From contig NZ_CP033019.1 in assembly GCF_003667705.1 (NCBI RefSeq), positions 3,286,001-3,350,000 on the forward strand: 64,000 bases of DNA. The letters are read 5' to 3'. Numbering within the stretch: the first letter of the stretch is position 1; each line of letters opens with the position of its first letter. The notes under the pieces are model-generated. The model did not search any database, was not told the origin of the DNA, and saw only the letters and a program-made list of their open reading frames with translations. The position numbers were made by a program, and so were the translations under genes. Shown piece by piece: positions 45,790 to 55,053 of the stretch. The stretch is from Janthinobacterium agaricidamnosum (GTDB lineage Bacteria; Pseudomonadota; Gammaproteobacteria; Burkholderiales; Burkholderiaceae_D).

Positions 45790-48368
45790 GTGCGCCGGCA
45801 GCCAATCCTGCAGGTATGCGCCTGTTGTCGCGCTGGCTGCTGCTGGGCGAATGGCGCGCGCATCCCGTGCGTGCCTTCGTCGCCATCCTCGCCATCGCCA
45901 TCGGCGTGTCGCTGGGCTTTGCCATCCATTTGATCAACGCGGCCGCCTTCAATGAATTTTCCACGGCCGTCAAAAGCCTGTCCGGCCAGGCCGACGTGCA
46001 GGTGGCCGGACGCGAAGCGCTGTTCGACGAAGCCGTCTACCCGTGGCTGGCGCAGCGCGACGGCGTGGCCGTTGCCTCGCCCGTGCTGGAACTGCAAGCC
46101 GGCGTGAGCGACAAGAAGGACGGCGGCCCGCTGCACATCCTGGCGCTCGACGTCTTCCGCGCCGGCTTCATCTCGCCCGACCTGATCGGCGCGCCGGCCG
46201 AAGGCCAGCCTTTCGACACCCTGGCCGACGACGCCATCTTTTTATCGCCTGCCGCCTTGCGCTGGCTCGACGTCGCCGAAGGCGGCCAAGTCGCGCTGCA
46301 ATCGGGCACGGGCACGGTGTCCCTGCGCGTGGCCGGTTCGCTGCAGCGCGCGCGCGCCGGCCAGCGCATCGCCGTGATGGATATCGGTGCGGCGCAATGG
46401 CGCTTCAACAAGCTGGGCAAGCTGTCGCGCATCGACTTGAAACTGCGCCAGGGCGTCAACCGCGACGCCTTCCAGGCCGCGCTGAGCAGCGCGCTGGAAA
46501 CGCAGTACCCGGGGCGTTTCCAGGTAGGCCAGCCGAATGATGAAAACCAGAATAGCCGCAACAATAACCTGAGCCGTGCCTACCGCGTCAACCTGACGGT
46601 GCTGGCCCTGGTCGCCCTGTTTACGGGCGCGTTCCTCGTGTTTTCCACGCAGGCCCTGTCCGTCATCCGCCGCCGCGGCCAGTTCGCGCTGCTGCGCGTG
46701 CTGGGCATGGAGCGCAGGCCATTGCTGCGCCAGGTGCTGCTGGAAGGCGCCAGCCTGGGCGTGGTCGGCGCCGCGCTGGGCATCGCCGGCGGTTATGCCA
46801 TGGCGGCCGTCGCCCTGCGCTTTTTCGGCGGCGACCTGGGCGCCGGCTATTTCGCGGGCGTGCAGCCGCAGGTGCAATTCACGCCCGTCGCCGCTTTCGT
46901 GTATTTCGCGCTGGGCCTCGGCGTGGCCTTGCTGGGTTGCGCCGCGCCCGCGCTGGAAGCGGCGCGCGCGGCCCCCGCCATCGCCCTGAAATCGGGCAGC
47001 GAAGAAGTTGTGACGACGCGCCTGGCCAAGACCTGGCCAGCGCTGGCGTGTCTGCTGCTGGCCGGCGCCTTGACGTTCCTGCCGCCCGTCTTCGAGCTGC
47101 CCCTGTTCGGCTATCTGTCCATCGCCCTGCTGCTGATCGGCGCCATCGCCCTGATGCCGCAGCTGGCGGCCGTCGTCTTCCGCGCCCTGCAAGCCGCCTG
47201 GCTGCGCACGGAAACGAGCAAGCATGCGCCCGTGCGCAGCCTGACCGTGGCCCGCCTGGCGAACGCCTCGGGCCAGGCCGGCATCGCGCTCGGTGGCGTG
47301 CTGTCGAGCTTTAGCCTGATGGTGGCGATGGCGATCATGGTGTCGAGTTTCCGCGTTTCCGTCGACGACTGGCTGCTGCAGATCCTGCCGGCCGACGTGT
47401 ACACGCGCCCGGCGGCCAGCGGCGGCACGGCGGGCCTGAACCCGCGCGAACAGGCGAGCATCACCGCCCTGCCCGGCGTGGCCAGGGTGGATTTCCAACG
47501 CCTGCGCTCGCTGTCGCTGGCGCCGGACCGCCCGAACGTCATGCTGCTGGCGCGCCCCATCAACTTGCGGGACCCTGGCAAGAGCATGGTACTGGTGGGC
47601 GACACCCTGCCCGTGCCGGCAGGCAGCCGGCCCGTGTGGCTGTCCGAAGCGGCGGCCGACCTGTACAACGTCAAGCCTGGCCAGCAGATCGCGCTGCCGC
47701 TGGCGGGCGGCCGGCACAAGTTCTTCGTCGCCGGCATCTGGCGCGACTATGCGCGCTCGTCCGGCGCCATCCAGATGCCGCTGGACGACTACCGCGCCCT
47801 GACGGGCGATATGGACGTCAGCGATGCGGCCCTGTGGCTGGCCAAAAATACCACGGGCGAGCAGTTGCAGCAGCGCCTGAAAGCCCTGCCCTTCGGCGCC
47901 AGCCTGGAAGTATCGAACCCGTCGGCCATCCGCGCCCTGAGTCTGCAGATCTTCGACCGCAGCTTCGCCGTCACGTATTTACTGGAAGCCATCGCCATCG
48001 TCATCGGCCTGTTCGGCGTGGCCGCCACGTTCTCGGCCCAGACCCTGGCGCGCGCGCGCGAATTCGGCATGCTGCGCCACGTGGGCGTGACGCGCGGCCA
48101 GATCCTGTCCATCCTGGCGCTGGAAGGCGGCGCGCTGACGGCGCTGGGCATCGCCACCGGTTTTGTGTTGGGCCTGTTGATCAGCTTTGTGCTGGTCTTC
48201 ATCGTCAATCCGCAATCGTTCCACTGGACCATGCAGCTGCACCTGCCGTGGTCCTTGATCGCCACTGTGGCCGGCGCCCTGCTGACGGCCGCCGCCCTCA
48301 CTGCCCTCATCGCGGGGCGCCAGGCGCTGTCCGCTGGCCCCATCCGCGCCGTCAGAGAGGACTGGTAA
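45777..48368 (+). CDS. FtsX-type ABC transporter permease
   Basis: The 863-residue protein has an N-terminal membrane segment (AFVAILAIAIGVSLGFAIHLINAAAF), a MacB-like periplasmic region (about 50-270), a first FtsX block (about 285-460), a second periplasmic region and a second FtsX block (about 740-860). This is the LolC/AttFG type double-FtsX permease. It starts 13 bases inside the DUF4124 gene. No ABC ATPase gene lies adjacent, which is unusual for this family. Confidence 0.9.
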   Translation: MSELSAPAANPAGMRLLSRWLLLGEWRAHPVRAFVAILAIAIGVSLGFAIHLINAAAFNEFSTAVKSLSGQADVQVAGREALFDEAVYPWLAQRDGVAVASPVLELQAGVSDKKDGGPLHILALDVFRAGFISPDLIGAPAEGQPFDTLADDAIFLSPAALRWLDVAEGGQVALQSGTGTVSLRVAGSLQRARAGQRIAVMDIGAAQWRFNKLGKLSRIDLKLRQGVNRDAFQAALSSALETQYPGRFQVGQPNDENQNSRNNNLSRAYRVNLTVLALVALFTGAFLVFSTQALSVIRRRGQFALLRVLGMERRPLLRQVLLEGASLGVVGAALGIAGGYAMAAVALRFFGGDLGAGYFAGVQPQVQFTPVAAFVYFALGLGVALLGCAAPALEAARAAPAIALKSGSEEVVTTRLAKTWPALACLLLAGALTFLPPVFELPLFGYLSIALLLIGAIALMPQLAAVVFRALQAAWLRTETSKHAPVRSLTVARLANASGQAGIALGGVLSSFSLMVAMAIMVSSFRVSVDDWLLQILPADVYTRPAASGGTAGLNPREQASITALPGVARVDFQRLRSLSLAPDRPNVMLLARPINLRDPGKSMVLVGDTLPVPAGSRPVWLSEAAADLYNVKPGQQIALPLAGGRHKFFVAGIWRDYARSSGAIQMPLDDYRALTGDMDVSDAALWLAKNTTGEQLQQRLKALPFGASLEVSNPSAIRALSLQIFDRSFAVTYLLEAIAIVIGLFGVAATFSAQTLARAREFGMLRHVGVTRGQILSILALEGGALTALGIATGFVLGLLISFVLVFIVNPQSFHWTMQLHLPWSLIATVAGALLTAAALTALIAGRQALSAGPIRAVREDW

Positions 48369-49444
48369 TGCGCCGTTTGACTTGTTTATTATTGTTTTGC
48401 AGCGCCGCCGCCATCGCCGCGCCGCCCGCGTTCGCCCCCGTCACGCCGCTGCCGGCCGGCCAGACCCTGCGCATGCCGCACGATTTCGGCGCCCATCCCG
48501 CCTATAAAACGGAATGGTGGTACGCCACGGGATGGGTAAAAACCGCCGGCGGCGAGCAGCTGGGCTACCAGGTGACATTCTTTCGCAGCGCCACGTCCGC
48601 CGACGCGGACAACCCCAGCGCCTTCGCGCCGAAACAGCTGATCATCGGCCATGCGGCCCTGTCCGATCCGAAAGTGGGCAAGCTGCTGCACGACGAGAAA
48701 AGCGCGCGCGAAGGCTTCGGCCTGGCCTACGCCAAGGTGGGCGACACGGACGTGAAACTCGACGACTGGCGCATGCAGCGCCAGACCGACGGCAGCTACA
48801 AGGTCAGCCTGGCCGCGCGCGACTTCAGCTTGCAGCTGACCCTGGCGCCCACGCAGCCCGTGCTGCTGCAGGGCGTTGGCGGCTATTCGCGCAAGGGCGC
48901 GCGGCCCGCGCAATCGAGTTACTACTACAGCGAGCCGCAGCTGCGTACCACGGGCACCATCGCCCGCGCGGGCGGCAAGCCGGAAGCGGTGACGGGCGCC
49001 ACCTGGCTCGATCACGAGTGGTCGAGCCAGGTGCTCGATGCGGACGCCAGCGGCTGGAACTGGATAGGCGCCAACCTCGCTGACGGCGGCGCCCTGATGG
49101 CCTTCCAGATCCGCAGCAAGACAGGTGCTAAACTATGGGCGCACGCGACATGGCGCGATGCGTCCGGTAAGATGACGCAGTACGCGCCCGGCGACGTCGA
49201 TTTCACGCCCACGCAGCTGTGGCGCTCGCCCCGCACACAGGCCGAATACCCGGTCGCCACCGAGATCCGCACGGGTGCCACGCGCTGGCAGATCAAGCCC
49301 CTGCAGGCGGACCAGGAGCTCGATTCACGCCGCTCGACGGGGGCCGTGTACTGGGAAGGCGCCGTGACGGTGGAGCGCGACGGCCAGCCGGTCGGGCGCG
49401 CCTACCTGGAAATGACGGGCTATGTCCAGCCGATGAAGTTGTAA
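48368..49444 (+). CDS. AttH/CrtC-like secreted protein
   Basis: The 358-residue protein has a signal peptide (residues 1-18, ending AIA) and the lipocalin-like two-lobe fold of AttH/carotenoid 1,2-hydratase: DFGAHPAYKTEWWYATGWV, TFFRSA, TGATWLDHEWSSQ and WNWIGANLADGG. Exported; acts in the periplasm. The start overlaps the permease stop by one base, so the two form one unit, as in the Att operons. Confidence 0.88.
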   Translation: MRRLTCLLLFCSAAAIAAPPAFAPVTPLPAGQTLRMPHDFGAHPAYKTEWWYATGWVKTAGGEQLGYQVTFFRSATSADADNPSAFAPKQLIIGHAALSDPKVGKLLHDEKSAREGFGLAYAKVGDTDVKLDDWRMQRQTDGSYKVSLAARDFSLQLTLAPTQPVLLQGVGGYSRKGARPAQSSYYYSEPQLRTTGTIARAGGKPEAVTGATWLDHEWSSQVLDADASGWNWIGANLADGGALMAFQIRSKTGAKLWAHATWRDASGKMTQYAPGDVDFTPTQLWRSPRTQAEYPVATEIRTGATRWQIKPLQADQELDSRRSTGAVYWEGAVTVERDGQPVGRAYLEMTGYVQPMKL

Positions 49445-49459
49445 GCAATGCATAAAATG

Positions 49460-49490
49460 CCGGGGTCAGACCCATCGGGTCTGACCCCGG
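49460..49490. repeat. 14-bp perfect hairpin of the GGGGTCAGACCC type
   Basis: CCGGGGTCAGACCC (49460-49473) and GGGTCTGACCCCGG (49477-49490) pair perfectly around a three-base loop, between the AttH-like gene and the ABC exporter. Confidence 0.85.
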
Positions 49491-49522
49491 ACAAGCAAAA
49501 AAGTAAATCAAAGCGAAAAACA

Positions 49523-51394
<1,872 letters not shown>

Positions 51395-51396
51395 TC

Positions 51397-52071
51397 ATGA
51401 ACGCACTTTTCCACGCCAACCTGGGCATCACCGATTTCTGGACCTTTTTACTGGGGACCATCTTCATCGTCATCCTGCCCGGTCCCAACTCCATGTACGT
51501 GCTGTCCGTGGCCGCCCAGCGCGGCGTGCGGCCCGCCTACCAGGGCGCCTTCGGCATCTTCGCCGGCGACCTGATTCTGATGGTGCTGTCGGCCTGCGGC
51601 GTCGCTTCGCTGCTGAAAGCCAGCCCGGCCCTGTTCTACGTCGTGAAATACATCGGCGCGGCTTACCTGGGCTGGATCGGCCTGCAGATGCTGATAGGCT
51701 GCTGGCGCAAGCTGCGCGCGCCCGCTCCCGCTGAAGGCGAAGCGGCAGCCGTGCCGCCCCCCGTCAAGGAAAGCGCCCCGTTCCGCAAGGCGCTGATCAT
51801 CAGCCTGATGAACCCGAAAGCGATTTTGTTCTTCATCTCGTTTTTCATCCAGTTCGTCGACCCGGCCTTTGCAAAGCCCGTGCTGTCCTTCATCGGCCTG
51901 GGCCTGATCTGCCAGGTGATCAGCTTTACCTACCTGACGGCCATCATCTTTGTCGGCGCGCGGCTGGCCGAGACCTTCCGCCGCCGTCGCCGCCTGTCGG
52001 CCGGCATGGGCGGCGGCGTGGGCGCCATGTTCATCGGCTTTGGCGCAAAACTGGCCACGGCCACCCTGTAA
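51397..52071 (+). CDS. LysE/RhtB-family amino acid exporter
   Basis: The 224-residue protein has about six membrane segments; LPGPNSMYVLSVAAQRGVRPAYQGAFGIF is the family N-terminal motif and ALIISLMNPKAILFFISFF the other. It probably exports an amino acid or analogue. It ends 10 bases from the threonine aldolase gene, suggesting a shared operon for threonine or homoserine handling. Confidence 0.93.
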   Translation: MNALFHANLGITDFWTFLLGTIFIVILPGPNSMYVLSVAAQRGVRPAYQGAFGIFAGDLILMVLSACGVASLLKASPALFYVVKYIGAAYLGWIGLQMLIGCWRKLRAPAPAEGEAAAVPPPVKESAPFRKALIISLMNPKAILFFISFFIQFVDPAFAKPVLSFIGLGLICQVISFTYLTAIIFVGARLAETFRRRRRLSAGMGGGVGAMFIGFGAKLATATL

Positions 52072-52081
52072 GGAAAACACC

Positions 52082-53191
52082 GTGAACGAGCTTGAACTGC
52101 GCCAGCGCTGCCACACCATCCTGCCGGGCCACCGCCAGCCCACGCCAGCGGCCACCTTCGCCGCCATGGCCGCCTGGTGCGATGCCAACGATGTTGCGCA
52201 CGATACCTATGGCGAGGGCGCGCTGATCGAACAGTTCGAGAACAAGATCGCCGGCCTGCTCGGTTTCGAGGCGGCCGTGTTCTGCATCACGGGCACCATG
52301 ACGCAAGTCACGGCCCTGCGCCTGACCTGCCAGGACCGGGGCTCGCGCCTCGTCGCGCTGCACCCGACCTCGCACATCCTGCGCCACGAGCGGGGCAACC
52401 ATGAATTGCTCGATCACTTCAAGGGCTTGATGCTGGGCGACCCGCACCGCCCGTGGACGGTGGACGACCTGCGCGCCGTGCCCGATGCGCTGGGCGCCGC
52501 GCAGGTCGAACTGCCGATGCGCGAAATCGGCGGCCAGTGTCCGTCGTGGGATGCCTTGAAAGACATCAAGCGGCACTGCCGCGAACGCAATATCCACCTG
52601 CACATGGATGGCGCGCGCCTGTGGGAAGCGCAAGCCGGTTTTGGCCAGTCCCTGCCCGCCATCTGCGACGGTTTTGATTCCGTCTACGTGTCGCTGTACA
52701 AGGGCATCGGCGGCCTCGGCGGCGCCATGCTGGCCGGCAGCCGCCCGTTTGTCGAGCGTGCGCGCGCGTGGTTCCACCGCCAGGGCGGCAACATCGTGCA
52801 CCGCACGCCCTACGTGGTGGCCGCCGCCATGCAGTTCGACGCGCGCCTCGCCGCCATGCCCCGCTATTTTGCGCGCACGCAGTGGCTGTACGCGCTGCTG
52901 CGCGATTTTCCATCGATCGCCGTCAACCCCGCCCAGCCGCAAGCGAACATGCTGCATCTGCACCTGCCCGTGTCGCGCGAGCGGGCCATCGCCATCCGCA
53001 ACCAGGTGGCCGAAGACCACGGCATCTGGCTGTTCGGCCGCGCCAGCCACGCGGCCCTGCCCGGGCACAGCGTGGTGGAGTGGTATGTGGGCGACAACTT
53101 GCTGGAACTGCCCGACGACACCGTACGGCTGGCCTTGACCCTGCTGGATCAGGCCATGCGTAACAAGGCACCATCGGCACCATCGGCGTAG
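52082..53191 (+). CDS. L-threonine aldolase (low specificity type)
   Basis: The 369-residue PLP enzyme starts at a GTG after AAGGA. It carries THDTYGEGA-like (VAHDTYGEGALIEQFE), GTMTQVTALRL, LHMDGARLWEA and the PLP lysine in SLYKGIGGLGG. It splits threonine to glycine and acetaldehyde. The stop lies within the REP-like pair that follows, and the neighbouring LysE exporter is in the same direction. Confidence 0.9.
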   Translation: MNELELRQRCHTILPGHRQPTPAATFAAMAAWCDANDVAHDTYGEGALIEQFENKIAGLLGFEAAVFCITGTMTQVTALRLTCQDRGSRLVALHPTSHILRHERGNHELLDHFKGLMLGDPHRPWTVDDLRAVPDALGAAQVELPMREIGGQCPSWDALKDIKRHCRERNIHLHMDGARLWEAQAGFGQSLPAICDGFDSVYVSLYKGIGGLGGAMLAGSRPFVERARAWFHRQGGNIVHRTPYVVAAAMQFDARLAAMPRYFARTQWLYALLRDFPSIAVNPAQPQANMLHLHLPVSRERAIAIRNQVAEDHGIWLFGRASHAALPGHSVVEWYVGDNLLELPDDTVRLALTLLDQAMRNKAPSAPSA

Positions 53192-53304
53192 GTCGGGGTA
53201 GGTCGGGTTAGCGCATAGCGCGTAACCCGACAACACCACAGCAACAGCCATCGCCAACAATACCGTCGGATTACGCGCGGCTTCGCCACGCTAATCCGAC
53301 CTAC
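53188..53304. repeat. pair of REP-like hairpins
   Basis: A left hairpin, GTCGGGTTAGCGC...GCGTAACCCGAC, and a right hairpin, GTCGGATTACGCG...CGCTAATCCGAC, oppositely oriented and flanked by GTAGG and CCTAC. Same family as 20701-21497 with compensatory changes. The threonine aldolase stop codon is inside the left end. Confidence 0.85.
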
Positions 53305-53346
53305 ACCCTACCGCGCCCAACAGCGCACCACCGCTGGGGTCTGCCC

Positions 53347-53381
53347 AAAAAAAAAAGCGCCCGAAGGCGCTTTTTTCCTTT
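53347..53381. terminator. bidirectional terminator before fadL
   Basis: AAAAAGCGCC and GGCGCTTTTTT pair around CGAA, with A/T runs on both sides, between threonine aldolase and fadL. Confidence 0.85.
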
Positions 53382-53412
53382 CATGGCGGCCGGGTTGGCC
53401 GCCACTACCTGC

Positions 53413-54855
53413 TTAGAACTTGTAGTTATAAGCGAGACCGATCAACTGCATGCGGGTCTTGAACAGGCCCTTGGTGGTTTCACCGTTGCCGGTGCAGCCC
53501 GTCTTGACCGGCGAGCAGTCGTTTGTGTAGTTGACGTCAGCATCCTTGAAGTCGATATAGCTGTAAGCCAGGTCGATCGAGGAATTGGCGTTCAGCTTCC
53601 AGTTCGCGCCGATCGAATACTGCATGCGGTCGCTGTCCGGCAAGGCCGGGTGGCGCAATTCGGCGCTGCGGACCGGCGCCTGGTCGTGGGCGATACCGGC
53701 GCGCAGCATCAGGCTTTCGCTGTACTTGTAGTTGGTGCCCAGCGACACGCGGTAGGTGTCTTTCCAGTTCTGGCGAATGCGCTCGGCGCCTTCGGCCGTC
53801 GGCGGGAACTGGATGTCCAGGTTCTGCAGGCGCGAAGTGCGGGTCCAGGTGACGTCGCCCATCAAGGCCCACTTATCATCCATCTGATGGAAGGCGTTGA
53901 CCGACAGGGTTTCCGGCGTGCGCAATTCCACCAGCGCTTCCGAATTGACCTTGTTCGATGCCTTGGCGATGAAGGCGTTCACGGCCGGATTGCTCGTCAC
54001 TTGCGAGAAGTCCCAGATGGTGCTGCCCTTGAGCTTGTGCGAAATCGACGAGCGGTAGGCGATACCGAAACGCGTGCCTTCGTTCAGCTGGTACAGGTAG
54101 CCCAGGTTGAAGCCGAAGCCCCAGTCATGGCCATCCATCGAGGCATGGCCATCCTTGATCGGGCCCTGCAGCGCGGCGCCCGCAGCTTGCGCCGCAGCCA
54201 GACCCTGCGTCTTGGCGATATTGGCCAGGAAGGCCTGCGATGCGCTAGGGGCAAACTTGCCCAGGAAAGCAACCGAACCCGGCACGTCCACGCCCTGGCC
54301 CAGTTCCGCCTTCATGTATTCGGCCGTCACGCCGAAACCGAACGAGTGGTGCTGGTCCAGCTTGAACGACACGGAAGGATTCAGGGCGATGGCTTCGAGC
54401 TTGATATTGGTGATCGCGTAGCGGCCATACCAGTCGTTGCCGTAGTCAAGCTTGGCGCCATACGGCACGAACAGGCCAGCGCCGACGGTCCACTGCTCAT
54501 TGATTTTCTTGCTGGCATACAGCGCTGGCGCGAACACGGCATCCGGCGCATAGTCCTTGGTTGCCGCGTAAGGCGTGCGGTTGCCCGGGAAGAAAGGCTT
54601 GGAGCCCGAATCCGTGTAGGTCGAATGCGGTACCACCAGGGTGCCGCCGCCCACGAATTGCGTGCCTTCCAGGCGCGCCATGCCGGCCGGGTTATAGAAA
54701 ATGGTCGACGCGTCGGCCGCTTCGGCGCCGCTGGCATCGGCCGTGCCCTGGGCGGAAACGCTTTGCGAGCCGAAACGGTAGCCCGATGCCTGGGCGGTGG
54801 AAGCGAAGCCGGCGCATGCGACGGCGATGAGGAGGGGCAGATATTTATGTTTCAA
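53413..54855 (-). CDS. fadL: FadL-family outer membrane transporter
   Basis: The 480-residue protein has a signal peptide (residues 1-23, FASTAQA|S) and the FadL/OmpP1 family start SGYRFGSQSVSAQGTADA followed by STIFYNPAGMARL, the N-terminal plug that enters the barrel. It takes up long-chain fatty acids or hydrophobic compounds. A perfect palindrome upstream may be its repressor site. Confidence 0.9.
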   Translation of the reverse strand: MKHKYLPLLIAVACAGFASTAQASGYRFGSQSVSAQGTADASGAEAADASTIFYNPAGMARLEGTQFVGGGTLVVPHSTYTDSGSKPFFPGNRTPYAATKDYAPDAVFAPALYASKKINEQWTVGAGLFVPYGAKLDYGNDWYGRYAITNIKLEAIALNPSVSFKLDQHHSFGFGVTAEYMKAELGQGVDVPGSVAFLGKFAPSASQAFLANIAKTQGLAAAQAAGAALQGPIKDGHASMDGHDWGFGFNLGYLYQLNEGTRFGIAYRSSISHKLKGSTIWDFSQVTSNPAVNAFIAKASNKVNSEALVELRTPETLSVNAFHQMDDKWALMGDVTWTRTSRLQNLDIQFPPTAEGAERIRQNWKDTYRVSLGTNYKYSESLMLRAGIAHDQAPVRSAELRHPALPDSDRMQYSIGANWKLNANSSIDLAYSYIDFKDADVNYTNDCSPVKTGCTGNGETTKGLFKTRMQLIGLAYNYKF

Positions 54856-54992
54856 GTTAGTCTCTCTTTATTATATGAAGTGTCTTCGTCACATTGTCCC
54901 GGGTAGCTCAACCTCACCCGTCCTGCACTGTTCTTGCCGCCGTGAACTCCAATTCACTGACGGCATGAGCGAAGCATATAATATTTTTTAGA

Positions 54993-55016
54993 AAAAAGCG
55001 AACGTTCGCTCTTTTT
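54993..55016. promoter_or_regulatory. palindromic operator upstream of fadL
   Basis: A perfect GCGAACGTTCGC (54998-55009) is flanked by A5 and T5 runs, so the symmetry extends over about 24 bases with one mismatch. On the minus strand it overlaps the -35 region of a TATTAT -10 candidate at about 54983-54978, consistent with repression of fadL. TetR-type fatty-acid regulators use such sites. Confidence 0.6.
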
Positions 55017-55053
55017 ATGAAACAGCGTTGTTTTCCATGCCAATCACGACGCA

